Positions 27,722 through 41,100 of a stretch of DNA of 64,000 nt are shown one piece after another. The stretch is from Ulota crispa. Its lineage: Eukaryota > Streptophyta > Bryopsida > Orthotrichales > Orthotrichaceae. The translations under genes and the position numbers were made by a program. The stretch lies in contig OY987243.1 in the NCBI GenBank assembly GCA_963920765.1, forward strand, positions 33,169,060 to 33,233,059, given 5' to 3'. Below the pieces are notes generated by a model, which worked only from the letters and a program-made list of their open reading frames with translations, did no database searches and was not told the origin of the DNA. Within the stretch, counting starts at the first letter, position 1, and every line of letters starts with the position of its first letter.

Positions 27722-29137
27722 ATGACAGACAATTCAAATGAAGACGTTGAGGACGAAGATGACAAACAATGGCAAGACGGTAACCACAACACTACTGTTG
27801 AGTACAAAGCAATGGCTAAGAACTTTATTTCCAGAGCAGATGAGATCCATCAGCAAAGGACTGAGGAGGAGGATGCGGTTGTTGATTTTGGGGATTTATC
27901 ATCCACTGAAGAAGAGGACAGAAGTGATACTGTCAAAACCATAATTTGTGAGTCAATCCAGCCACTTTATCTTGGTTCGTCAACCAGCTGTTTACAGTTA
28001 AGCATTATTATTATGTTCCTCTGTATGTTGTTCTCTATTAACCATCATTGCTTGGATGAGTTGTTGACTTTCCTAAAGCATGATGTGCTATTGGAGAACA
28101 AGTGCCCCAAAAATTCTTATCAGCTTAAATCTCTGTTGATGAAGTTGGGCTTATTTCATGATACCATTCACTGCTGTGAATGTGGGAAAACATTATATTG
28201 GAAGGATAAAGCCCATTTATTGGAATGTTCATTTTGTAGCAAACCACGATACATACCTAGATCATAATTGGTTCCTAATAAAGTATTGTAATAGTTCTCT
28301 ATAGTAAAAAAACTACGTAGATTATACAGGTGCCCAAAAATTGCGCAACTTATGACGTGGCATGGAGGTAACCACTCCTAGGACCAAAAGATGAGGGTTG
28401 TTGTTGACGTTGAACAATGGAAGTTTGTTGACGATTGATATCCGAGCTTCAGCAAGGATTTCAAAATTGTAAGGATAGGATTGTCTTTGGACAATGTCAA
28501 TCCCTACAGCCTTTAAACTGCCAAAAATTAAGTATGGCCAGTATTGACTTTTTTCTACAACCTGCCTCCATACTTATTGACCAAAAAATTCTTTATCTCA
28601 CTAACTATGATTATCCCAGGTCCCAATTCACCTTCAGAAGAAACCATAGACACCTATTTACAACCTCTTCTTTTAGAACTAAAGAAGCTATGGGTGGGTG
28701 TTAAAGCTGTTGACATGTCTAAGCCAATAGGTGAGGGAAGGGACTTCAAATTGCGAGGAATATTGTTTTGGATAGTTAATGACTTCCCTGCTTGCACACT
28801 CATCTTTGGTCAAACCGGAAAAGGGTATATTGGATGTCCCATATGTGGAGAGAATACTGAAGCTGAGCATTCAAAGGAAGCGGACAAAATTTTGTTCTTG
28901 GGGCACCGTAGGTGGTTACGCCCAAATCATACATGGAGATGTGCCCGAGCGGCATTTAACGGTGAAGAGGATCATTGTCCTCCTCCTCCTTGGTAGTCTG
29001 GGGTCACGGTAGCTAAACACGGTGCTTGTAGGCAATCATTCATTGCAGATGGAGGACATCCCAATTCTGAAGCTGATCCTGTGAAAAAAATGGGGGTGAA
29101 ACGCATAAGCCTGTTCTACGACCTCCCGTACTAAAAG

Positions 29138-31772
29138 GTACGTGTATGACATGTCACAGATGTATGTTGATCTATGAATTTCATTGTATAGAATGTCCTT
29201 TACAGGTTAGTTGGGAATTATGTATCCCAATATTTGATTTAGTTTTATGAATCAAAATATTACTAGGACAAACGTAGTACCAAAATCCAAATAATCTATT
29301 GATGATGTTAGTAAGGTTTATGCATGATTCTTGGTGCATATATCATACATGAATTACCTGGATTCATTTGGACTAAGCTATTGAACATTTTCTTTTCAAC
29401 GGAATGAAGCAAATTACTATTTCATATTATAAGGTAAGGATAGTCATTCCTATCACTGGTGAGGTTTAGGAGTTTACTTAGTTTGTTGTTTCAGACAAGT
29501 CAAAATTTGATTAGTTGTTGTTAATTGCCATGGTTTGCATGATTGTTTCAGTCACACAATGGCTGGGCTAAAATTCTATAAATTTCTTGGAAGAAAGGTG
29601 TCAGACAAAATGATGAAGCAATTAAAAAGAATATTGAGCACTCCGCTAAGATTGCAATAGACTCTGTAGTATTAGCTATTCAAGCAGTACGGACTCCTCA
29701 TGTACATGTAAATATGGGTTTGAGGTGAATTTCATGAAGGATGAAATTTTTGTAAGTATTATGATTTGTCAGTGAACCTGACGTATATAAAACCAAAATT
29801 ATTAGTTTTAATGTGAACTTCAAAATGTTGGGTGCTTGGAAAACTCGCAGTACTGTGGTTTTGAGGTTTTAGAATTTATTCATATACATAGAGAGAAATG
29901 TGAGATTCGGTAGTTGGAATTGTTTTATGTTTAAAGAGGAGTGAAAAAACTAATTTTCTTTCATAGAGATTTTGAAATCACATATTTTCACGTACTTAGT
30001 ACTTAATTAAGAAAGAGTTCATAGTTTTCATTATTTAATGTTGTATATATATTGGAAAGAGGTTTAAATAACACTCCAACTTCCTGGAATACTTCTACAA
30101 GGAGGTGAAAGGTTCATTTTTGATGGGATAAGCAAAGTAGTTGTAATATTGAATCAAACAGGGCAAAATAAAATACATACTTCACCACAGTTTTATTAAA
30201 GCGACGTTTGACATTCCGGTAGTTTGAAAGCAAATATGGGTTTCTTCTAGTATGCTTATAGCAAGTCTGTCATGATCTAGAAAATGTATCAATGCAAGGT
30301 GCAAAGGATTTTTGTTTTAGTAACAGTAAGCAATTACAGAAACTGAAAAGCATGGCAATGATTTTGTGTAGGTCAGATTTGTATGATGCTCTTCCTATTA
30401 TCATTTGTTGGTATTCTATGGTCTTTATTAGCTTAGAAATCTCTTTGTACATATGCCGGTCAGGCATGTATATCATGTAGTATAGTAGAGGTTGAGACAA
30501 AGATAAAAGTGTTGAAGGGTTTGGGGACATCAAGGGTTCTAGTGATACAATAAAGTCCAGTTATTACTAATTCATGATAGTGACGCCTTTGGAGTTTCTG
30601 AAGATGGTAGTACACCTATGGGAGGATTGTATTGACTGGGTAGGTATGAGATTGTATATCATGGAGGTCAACAATTGTCGGTTATGTGTTTGATGAAGCA
30701 AGGTTGGATTTTAGAGGTAACGTCCGAACAAAGACCAAGTTTGAATTTTTTTTAATAATCTGAATAGGAGAGTGAATTGAATAAGTTATCCTTGAGTGTA
30801 CTTTTAATAAGCTGTTTTTGGAAATATAACAAAACTTTGAATTCATTGATGACTTATGACAATAGTGTTGATAGAAGCTATGTATGTTCTCGGAACGAAT
30901 TTTAATTTCATAATTAATGTAAATGACTATTTTCAACAAATGCTACCACATATGACACAGTACTTTCAACATTCATATTCTAATAGTTTTCTCAACTGTA
31001 TGTCTAGTATTTTAAATATGTGCTGACTTTACTGGGTCATTAGAAATGACTATGTCAAAGGTTTTGGGCGTGAAATATGTTAATGATGAAGCCATGTGAC
31101 TGTACTATGTATTGAAGGAATAAAGAAAATTCTGGATTCTGTAGGTGGGTGATGGTAATGTAGTTGGTTTTAATTTTGGTAAGTTGCTCAGAGGTACTAG
31201 GGCCATGCACTTCAACAGTGAAGACAGGTGCAGTTGTTAAAGTATCCATTAAGTTTAAACACTCATTGGAGTAGTAAGGTCTTTCTAGTGTTGTTGGGTT
31301 TTTTGGTTTTATAATAAATGTTTATGGTTAATTACTGGATATCACGTAACATGTTATGAGATGGTACATTGGCATGATGCACAAAGGCTTGGCTTGGGTA
31401 ATATTAAGGTGGATAATACATGAAGTAAATGCTTAATATCAAGCTTTGACTATCTGGAACGTTTGGTTCGGAATGAAGAATACAAGCCGTGAGTTGCTCT
31501 TTTCTGGGAAGAGTAGTGTACATGTAACTGCATGTGACAAACATAATGAAAATTTCATCTTGAATTGAATGTAGGACCGGCATTGAATTAGGATTCCCGA
31601 AAGGCATTAGTATTACTGAATATCGTATCCTCGTAGTTTGGAATAAAAGACAAAGCTGTATAAAGACAACAACTTCTTTGTAGTTACATAATTCATTTAG
31701 TGCCTGTATTGTAGTATGAAATGTTACTAATACTGAATATGTTTGTGTGCATTACTTGTGTGTGATTCTCAG
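29138..31772 (+). other. probable 2.6-kb intron or insertion in the TNPD gene
   Basis: This separates two coding blocks that are adjacent in TNPD proteins. It begins GTACGTG and ends GATTCTCAG. It is AT-rich with short frames lacking motifs, and no repeat termini were identified inside. Confidence 0.55.
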
Positions 31773-32612
31773 GAACTCCCCACCTGTCATACACTTGACG
31801 TGATGCACTATGAGAAGAACTTGTGCAACAACATCATTTGAATTCTATTTGGAGAGAACGACAGCATCAAATCGCGTGAGGATTTGCGTGCTCGTGGATT
31901 AAGACCATACCTACATTTGAAAGCCAATCTTGATGGGTAGTCATACTTCATGCCAGATGCTCCTTATGCCTTAACAAAGCAACATCAAGAGGAGTTCATT
32001 CAAAGACTTCATAGCCTCAAGTTTCCTTCAAATTACGTTACACCATTTAGCTAGAGAGTACAGGGTGGAAAACTAAGAGGTCTAAAAACTCACAATTACC
32101 ATGTTTTATTGGAGCAAGTAATGCCTGTGTGTCTGCAAAATATTGGTGATCCTTTGGTAGTTGGTGCTCTTATGCGAGTCTCTAGACTGTTTTGCAAGTT
32201 GTGTGCAAAATATGTGTGTGTTGATCAGAAGCAGCAAATGATGGAAGAGGTTGCAGAAACTCTTTGTTCATTGGAGAAAGAGCTACTTCCATCTATTTTT
32301 GTAATCATGATGCATCTCTCAGTGCATCTCATTGAAGAGCTATTCATATGCGGGCCTGTGCATACAAGGTGGATGTACCCATTCAAACGGTACATGAAGA
32401 CACTAAAAGACTATGTGAAGAACAAGACAAAACCGGTAGGCAATATGGCCTTTGGGTACATGAGGGAGGAGTCCATTGGCTTCATCAACAAATATTTTTC
32501 AAGGTATATCCTAATTACAAAGAGGGCATGGGACGCAAACAAGGAGCCATCAATGTTTGAAGAAAAACCAAATGAAGGGAAGTTTCAGCATCCAATGGAT
32601 GATGATTTCTAG

Positions 32613-33950
32613 ACAATGATTCACACATTTGTCTTGGATAACATTGTTCATATGGAACATTTCAGGAGGTACTCGCAATCGTGTGACTCTGGCGTTCATT
32701 TTCCTAAAAATTGCGTATGGTTTTTACTTGCTTATATTTATTGCTTGTATTTTTATGTTTGACTGAGAAATAGTAATCTGTAATTAAATGTATAATATGC
32801 AATCCTTACTGATGTTATGAACATTGTCTGCACTCGAGAAGTAAAACTTGGTGAATGCAGGGTATAGAAATAATGGCACTAGTATGAAACAATTGTAGGT
32901 ACTCTGTTGAGCTACTGTAGTGTGCAAATGTCTAGTAAGATGCTGTAAGTCTTACCAACTATGTACCAGAGGAGAATGTCACCTTCTGTTACCAACTTGT
33001 ACATGAAATTTGTTGACATTAGCTTTTAGTGACTCGTAAAGCTTGATAGATTGCACAATTAGTTTAGGAACATTGACTCTACAATTCTCGTTGAGAAAAA
33101 ATTTCCGTTGACAAACTTTTTTTTCAATTGCAATGATAAAGTACTGAACTTGTAGTTTGTAATGTTGGACCAAAACCCAGTGTGGTTAGTATAATGCCGT
33201 GCTTTTCATGAAATGATATATGAAAGACTGTATGAGGGTGAAGGTGAAGTCTCTTGCTTGTTTAGGCCATTGGGAAGGCGCTCAAATGAGGATAAAGTTG
33301 GGCACCTGTAAAGCTTGGGCAGTAACTCTGTCATACACTTGGTTTTGTGAGAAGCAAAGAAGTTGAAAACGTTGAGTTTGTATCACGCATGAAGAGACGT
33401 GCTTGTGAGTTGCAGTGGAGTAGAAATTTCTGCTAGTTCTTGTTAGGTATTGATGGGTAGGCTCTTGTGTAAAGGAATTGGAAACCAAAGTCTATTTCAT
33501 AGTATTGAAGAGCCGTGCTGCAAGTACTTTTCAATAAGTTTTTTTTTAACCGAGTATGTATTACGGTAACTTAACAAATTATTGTAAGACTTCAGAGTGT
33601 TCATAATGATTTGATTGAAGTATTGAGAGGATTTGTTGTATGATTTACAAAAATAAAATGAAAGCTTCGTTAGAGTTAGAGTTTATTTCTTGGAAGTGTG
33701 TTCGGAACTTGTAGATTTATAGAGTGAATGAATGGGTTATAAATGATTTTTTTAAGGACTCTTTGGTACTCATTTAATTACATATAGAATAATACAGAGG
33801 GTAAATTTGTTGAATTTGTTTTGGTATTTGTGACGTTGGTACTGTAGGAGATATGAAGAAGCAATTTTACAATAAGGTGTTGATAGAGACAATTATCGAA
33901 GGCTTCACAGGAGAGGGAGAAGCAAAAGGCGGTTCACTTATCCCGATGAT
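32613..33950 (+). other. non-coding spacer between the DUF4218 and DUF4216 parts of TNPD
   Basis: No coding motif; AT-rich. It is probably intron or decayed linker. Confidence 0.4.
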
Positions 33951-35105
33951 TTGCATTTTTTTCTTGTATTTACAAAGTGGATACTTGAAGAAGTGAGAAG
34001 ACAAATTGGGACGGGTGTGGCTTTACCTGCACAAGTAGTTGATACGGCAAGAGGCCTTTATTCCATAGCCACGTCATACAAGTCTATGTCTGCTTATGGT
34101 AATCACTATTGTATGCGTGCAGTTGAAACAACAATGAAGACTGCAGGTAGTGGAGTTGCAACAACTTGTAGACAAGTTTGTCAAACAAGAGTGAATGATC
34201 ATAACCAAATTACAGCTGATGTGGAATTTGTGGGGCACATAGAGGAAATACTGGAGGTGCACTACTGACGGCATTCTCTGTTGATCTTTGTATGTGACTG
34301 TGTTAAAGCTAATTTTGTGGGAGCTAACGCAACAATGAAGAAGGATAAGTGGAGATTGACTTTGGCTAACTACAACAGGAACCCAGGTGGTGTTTGCCTT
34401 GACAGCTTTGCTTTTCCCAAACATTGTTAGCAAGTCTTCTATGCAAAGGCACGGGAAGCTCCTGGCTGGCAAGTGGTCCTCAAAAAGGAAGTCCATAGCA
34501 AACGAGTAATGTCGGAGACTGCAGAGGAATCAGATATTGAGTTGTTTGATATGGGTGAAGACCACAAGTTCCTTGGACTTCAACTTGACTCAAATGTAAC
34601 GGAAGATCAAAGTCGACCTATTATAGCGGGACACAATGTCATGATCCGGCAGTCACTAATGCCAGGTCGTCAACAAATAAGCAACTTACGACGAGGAAGC
34701 CAACAAACGGCTCAACAATGAAGCACTGCAACTGCAAGTGTTGAAAGTATTGATAGCCGACATATGCGTGTCTCTAGAGGTGCCGAAGGAAGTCGGAGAG
34801 GGGAACGGCGTGTAAGGCCAAAGAGTGATTGTAGGTGTAACGCTGAACAACAGTTTGGTGACAATGGCGACCTGCTTGAATTCAGTCAACCGGGCCATTC
34901 TTGGACACAATCAAGAGCACAACCAATGTCGGAGAGTATAAATAAAGGGGGTATTGAGGAGGCAAATATTGAGTTGGAATTCTTGAGCAATGCTATTCTG
35001 AGTGGCAGTGATGAGCAAATTCGTGTAAGCCATAGACGGAGATCAGAGAATCATGGCAATTCACTTGATAGCAGCATGTCTGGCAGCAACGGGAGTGAAA
35101 AGTAA

Positions 35106-35847
35106 TGCTCGTAGAAGATAAGGGGTATTTGCAAATTTGTTGTTTTCAATTACAGTAGGGAAGTGCACATTTCTTTGATCATTTGTGGAGCAGAATTTGC
35201 TTATGACATGGTGATTTTGTTGTTGTACATGTTAGTGTAGGGTAGTTTTTCTTTGTTTTCTATTATGAACAAAACTGTTCTCTTGTGAAGGATTAGCAGA
35301 GAGCATTTTGTTAAGGCAATTTGTTGTACGTAGTAAAATGTGAAGGTTGTACATGGAATGTTCCTTTGTGATAATTGACAACGACGTGAGAATTTCTGCT
35401 GACATGATCTTGTTTTTTTTCTGTAGTTTGTAGGGGATGTGAATATAGTTTACAAAGACAGTGTGGTTTGTACAGAAACATGGAGCTTTTATTGGATTAA
35501 ATGACTAGATTAGCAATAATAGGTATATGAGTTTAGTCAGACCTAAAGATGTGTTAGGTTTTTGCCATTGAAATATGTTTGTGGTATTGGTTTTTTGTAT
35601 GGGCAGGTGGAGATGGGATTGATGTTTTATCGGAAGGAAGTGCATTGGTGGTTTGTCAGAAATGAAGTGTAATGGTGAATGGCGGTGCAAAGCATTGTAT
35701 TAAATCTCAGTAGGTAGTTCAATTGTATGGATTCTGGTAAAAGTAAATTGGATGAATGTGTAGGGTGTGAATTTGTCATTGAAAATAATAGAAGTGTGAT
35801 CCCTCAGCTGTCATGGCCATTGATTTGGAATGCTCATTTTTTTGTTA
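35106..35847. other. intergenic, nothing recognised
   Basis: AT-rich 3' flank of the TNPD remnant with no supported feature. Confidence 0.45.
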
Positions 35848-36169
35848 AGGTAGTATGCTCACAAACCATCCATGAAAGGACTGAAACAAAATATTTGGGA
35901 GGTGAAACTTTTGAACTATGTTACATTGAAATTTCCTTTGAAGTCAAGGTTAATTGACATATACTTTAAGTTGTTTCATATTTTTTGAAGCTATATGGAA
36001 ATAGTTATGACATTTTGAAGTGGAAAGGCCATAGGTCTCTAAAACTGTCTACCTACTTAAATGTACAAGACCAGTACATTATTAAGAGGCTTTGCAATCT
36101 ACCATTTAACAGTAAAGTATATTTTTTGAGGTCAAAGGTTTTAGAAAGCGGAATGTGAGTGGAGTACCA
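35848..36169. mobile_element. MITE family A, copy 2
   Basis: It begins AGGTAGTATGCTCA after TA (35846-35847) and ends with a decayed inverse (GTGGAGTACCA) before TA (36170-36171). It contains the family words GGGAGGTGAAACTT, AAGTTGTTTCATA and GGAAAGGCCATAGGTCTCTA. It is the most diverged of the four copies. Confidence 0.8.
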
Positions 36170-36700
36170 TATTGGGCTTTTGAACTTCAATAAACAAAGT
36201 TGTTAGTATTTATAAATAATATTTTGGAATATCTGTGTTATTAGAAATAATACTTTACTTTTTCCAATATACTAGCGGAGCAACTCAACGAGCGTAAATG
36301 AATGACTAAATAAACCTAGATTCTCCACTCAGTCAAAGAATAGATAATTTGAAAGTCCATAGGTAACCACATTGAAGAATCCATTTTGTATATGAACTGC
36401 AGTATAAGCAGGTAATTGGAACAATTATTATTTACTGGAACTAAAAAGTTTAGCCTCTACGGCTTATGGCAATAGCAGAGGTAGACCTAATGAAACTTAT
36501 GAACCAACTTGGCAACGTTTCATTTGAAAGCAATTGAAAATGAATAGACTTCTAGAATTGAAAAAGCCATGACAATATACGTGGCAAAATTTCCTTGTTC
36601 TGTCATAGTAGACAATGCCTTGTCAAATTATTGTAGGTTTGAACCTTGTTTTCTTGTAGTATAAGGTCAAAGCGATAGCTTGGAATCTATGAGAGAGAGT
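36170..36700. other. sequence left of the gypsy gag; no 5' LTR seen
   Basis: I expected a 5' LTR matching 45716-46175 here and did not find one. The left end of the retrotransposon is therefore missing, or too diverged to see. Confidence 0.5.
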
Positions 36701-36759
36701 ACTATACTGCATATCATGTTGCGCATGGTACAGAATATTTAAGCAGCACTGGCCACAAT

Positions 36760-37420
36760 TGGTCCTCCACTTCAGTTTGATCCACTAGCGCAATTTATTG
36801 CGCATTTGGAAGTGGAGTATGACAAATTCCGTTGTGAAAAGATGTAGCGTATTTAAGACTTCCGTAGGGAGAAGGAGAATACGCCACGCACCATGTACAC
36901 TCGCTTGATACAGTTTGCTATCAAGTCTAGTGAAGTTTTCATTAAGAGTAAACTTGTGAAGATCTTTTTGTCAAAGATTGACAAACAATTACTAGATTTA
37001 ACATTTCTTTGGATTATCCTTGATGATAAAGGTATGGCTACTTTAGTCCAAGCTTTTGCTGTGATTGAGAGGTGTAACCAGGCTTTTTGTCATCATGACG
37101 CCACGGATATAGTCTCTTCCATGATAGATTTTTCCAAATCTAGGAAGGCCTATGCTATCACTAATAGTCTGGTGTACAGTAAATCAGAGAGGACCTTGCA
37201 TTATTGGAAATGTGAACAACATAGACATGCTAAGAAGGATTGCCCAAAGAAACCCAAGACTCCTTCTTAGCCATCCAAGACTAATAAATAAAAAATGAGA
37301 AAGATAAAGCTAAGCCCAAAAAGAAGACTTTAGAGTGTAACTATTGTGGTGGCACTAACCATGATGAGGATTGCTGCTTTTAGCTTCATCTTGAGATGAA
37401 GCCAGCTAGTTTTGTAGCTG
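36760..37420 (+). pseudogene. gypsy gag remnant with two zinc knuckles
   Basis: A retrotransposon capsid-like stretch (VEYDKFRCEKM..., then MYTRLIQFAIKS from 36893) is followed by a nucleocapsid region. The first knuckle, at about 37201-37245, reads Y-WK-C-EQHR-H-AKKD-C, so its first Cys is changed to Tyr. The second, from 37336, is intact: C-NY-C-GGTN-H-DEDC-C. Stops occur near 37268 and 37381. It would have packaged element RNA; now a pseudogene. Confidence 0.82.
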
Positions 37421-38159
37421 CTAAGTCACAAAAGGAGAAGACCCTTGACGCCAAGATAGTAAAGCTGGAGCAGAAGCTTAAGACTACTGCATCATTGGCT
37501 TAAGCTTCTGATTCTAGAACATCTTCCAAGAAGGCAGCTAGTTATTTTAGCTCTGAACATTATATATTTGGCGCATATGGAGAGTTGAAAGCTGTAATTG
37601 CTATCTAATCTCATACTACTAAAAGATCAATTGATTCATTAATGCCAGACGTTACGGCTGTCTCACGCGCATGCCATAATGGTTCTGCTGATTCTATTGG
37701 CCAGATACGCCTATTTTTATCTTTTGGTTTGGCTGATGCTGTTGCCACAGACAAACGCTAAGTTGTTGCACTTTTACATCTTTGAGGTTTTGCCTCACCT
37801 GATTTATTGCAAACTATGGTTTCTAAGGTTATGCAAATGTCGATATTTTTTGGCTTAAAGTTGATGGCAACTGGTTTCCAGGCCTTTGAGGTCTTTCATA
37901 TGGTGGGACGTATTTTAGAAAAGAATGCAGATATGTCAACTTTTCAGATTTCTCATGCTGTTGCCGAGACCTCTTCAATTCATGATATAGGGACTTAAGC
38001 AAAACTGCAATCCAAGCTTGCAGCTGAAGCTATTGCAGCATTTGGTGAACTGTGGATAGTCACACATTGCATCATTCTTCTATAAATGCGCCTCTAGCGG
38101 CCGGAGGAACTTATCTTGCAGATGTTTCTGCAAGATCCGCTAGAGAGCAACAAGTTGTA

Positions 38160-41100
38160 CACCAGATATTATTCAACAATGAAGTGTTTGTGGTTTCATG
38201 TGATGGAAAACATGGTCATTGAACTACTCCACTTCGGGTGATGATGGACTCAGATATCCAACAAATTATAATTAGCAAACATTTGGCGGCAGAACTTGGC
38301 TTGATAGCTAAGAACTTGGTGCCTTGTCCATTCACTATTATTACTTCAGTTGGAACATAAAGCATGCTATAGGCTACAACAAAAAGCCTCTACAGTTGAT
38401 TTTTCCAATGAGTGAAAGATCTACCTATTCTCACATTTCTTTGAGGTGCATTATCACCAATACTACTAACTATGATATTTTAGTTGGTCAGCAAGCGCTT
38501 TATCTTTTTAATTTTGGTATAAATAACTAGACCAAAGAGGCGTGGATTCGACCAAGATGATCTTCTAGCGATGGCCGGAAAGAGTTAATTTTAGTGGCAT
38601 TTATAGCAATGACTATGTCAATAGCTGTTGATGCTATGTTTAGATGTTTGGCATCTTTGAAGAGCCTTCCATTTGGTGCTTCACTTTTTGAAGAGACATT
38701 GGCAATTGCTGCCATATTTCTAGAGGACCGGCAAGAGTTTCTGATTTTGGTGACTACATCACAGCATTCCAAGGACAATTTGCTATCTTAAATTAGCCGT
38801 CAAGAGTTGTCTCAATAATGTAGGGACATTATAGCTACTGTATCTTTTGACTTTTTGACTTCTATCTCATTAGCTCTATATTTGGACGACCTATTCATTG
38901 GCATCCAATCTTAGACGAGATCATTTTTGTGAAGCTTTTTGGCGGCATTGGCACCTAATTAGTAGCTGTTTTAGAGGCTGGACTCATAGTTTGGCGGTAC
39001 ATTTATATTGATAACAGCTATGTGTCTACCAGAACAGCCCAATATCATTTTTAGAGGTTGATGGCTCAGTTTCTTGAGCAATTGCCTCCATTATTCATTC
39101 ATGGATATTTTGGCCTCTTTTTAGAGATATTACCCTTATTAATGATGAGGATTTAAGGAGGTTGGACCACATTTATTTGTTTGTGGCAAGATGGCCTTGT
39201 CAAGGTCACTCACAAGCAGATGCAGGTTAAGGATTAGATGACCCAAGATCTAGCATTTTTATGGAGTTGGTGAGGATTACACAATGGTGGTATAATCATC
39301 AAACCACTCCACCTGGGTATATTTTTTAGAATGTACTTCCTTTAAACGATGAGCGGCCAAAAGTGATGGAGGATAGCCATTATGTTAGCCCAATTCTTGG
39401 CCCGTCAACTTTTGTAGATGCTACTGCACTAGGGTCATTTGCCTTTCGACTACGTTGGCTTTGAATCAACATGATGTCACATGCCATGTTGGCCAAGGCA
39501 TTTTCACAAGTTATTATATCTCCAAAACGTATGATGAACGATATTTTGGATGATCTTAGGGAACCTTTGGTTGTGACTAAAAATGATTCACTTTTCTTTA
39601 CTTTGGTCAACAAGGTTAGAAAGCCTTGCAAGGCATTACCAATCTTTGTTATATATCCTAAGTCCTTTGCATTTCAAACACGTAGACCTGGTATGGTGTG
39701 GGATTTTTGAAGTCACATTTATGAAAACCCAATGTAGATAAGCAAGAGCGTGCCATGGGTTTTTCTATTGGTACTACAGCAGCTCATGATCTTATTGAAG
39801 GTTAAAAATGCTTTATACTAGGTCAAGCTATAGATCTTTATACTATAGTTTGGATTGATAGCATTTGCTTTGCTGTTCAGTAGCAACATAGCCATTTGTT
39901 CATTTTGGGGGCAAAGGAAAATGATTAGGAGCAATAGAAATGCCAATCACTACAGTTGGAGAGGATTTTGAGCATCATTTTTATTTTCAGTGACAAGCTT
40001 TTGATGAGCTTTAAGCTCAAAAAGCTTTTGCTACTGTAGCCTTAAGTGGTGATGTTGGAGGCAATGATATTGTCTCTTTCTCTTTTGATTAGGCATTACA
40101 GGTTGTGTCCACAACTAATGATGATGCTTTGATGAACACGACTACCACAAAGTTTCATGATTGGCCTTTAAGTTTAAGTCATTTTCTCACAAATGTTGAG
40201 GCATATAAGGTGCGAGCATTTATTCACTTGTACTAGAGTTGTTTTGCCTTTAAACTTTATGATTTAGAGGACTATAAAAGCAAATCCATTCACATTCAGC
40301 ATGTGGATGATCATTTGGTCTTCAGACATCTTTACAAGCTAAATAGATCTGAGAGAACTAGTGTTCAAGCCCAATGTCAAGAGCTTTTAGCTGCAGATTT
40401 GATTGAATTATCCAATGACAAGTACGCTTGTGCTACGGTGATATCTTCTAAGAAGCATATCTTTGGTAATTGGACTAAAAAGAGGATGTGTGGAGATTAC
40501 TGTTCAGTTAATAGAAAGACCAAATTAAACCGATATCCTATGCTGACGCTAGAAGAGTTATTTGATGCAGTGGAATCGGCTCAAATGTTCAATACATTAG
40601 ATTTGAAATCTGGATATTACTAGTTGCCACTACGTTTGGAAAATTGTGTGAAGATTGTATTTTGAGGAGTGGATCATGATGGCAGAGATCTACTCTATCA
40701 TTAGTAGTTTTTCCATTTGGTCTTAAAAATGCATCTCCTGAGTTTCAGAGGGTGATGGACCGTGTTTTTATTAGATTGCCATTTACTTGGTGCTACATTG
40801 ATGATATTATTGTCTTTAAAAGTTCACTTCATGAGCATGTTAGGCATTTGCAAGCCGTTTTTTAGCGGTTGCATGAGTAGAAGTTACGCTTGCATCATGG
40901 CAAGTGCAAATTCTTCCATGACTGGTTATTGTAATTGGGACATATGATAAGTTCAGGAGGACTTGGCGTATAGCAAGCAAAGGTGGATGTTTTTCAAAAG
41001 CTTCCAGCACCTTGTGATATTTCAAGGTTGCGTGCATTTCTTAACTTAGCAAATTATTATTGCCGCTTTGTTAAAAACTTTAGCTTGATTGCCAAGCCTT

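Larger units (their letters stand above)
27722..35105 (+). pseudogene. CACTA-family TNPD transposase gene, decayed
   Basis: TNPD-type transposase of CACTA/En-Spm elements. The domains appear in the family order. 27722-28267 is the N-terminal part, ending in the Cys-pair motif CCECGKTLYW...CSFCSKPRY. 28310-29137 is the transposase core: FNLPPYLL-like, NDFPACTLIFGQTGKGYIGC, a CPIC pair, GHRRWL and SLFYDLPY. A likely intron spans 29138-31772 (GTACGT donor, TTCTCAG acceptor). From 31773 follows TLDVMHYEKNLCNNII, then the DUF4218 domain at 32109-32612 (VHLIEELFICGPVHTRWMYP). The DUF4216-like domain is at about 34230-34500 (DKWRLTLANYNRNPGG...QVFYAKAREAPGW). A hydrophilic tail reaches about 35105. 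Several in-frame stops (near 28261, 28987, 31838 and 34430) make it non-functional as read. The element's terminal repeats were not found. Confidence 0.85.

Noticed and set aside
17484-35245. CACTAACATG at 17484 and its inverse near 35236 as ends of a larger CACTA element around the TNPD gene
   Set aside because: Only ten bases match and the flanking trinucleotides differ, so chance is likely in 18 kb of AT-rich DNA.
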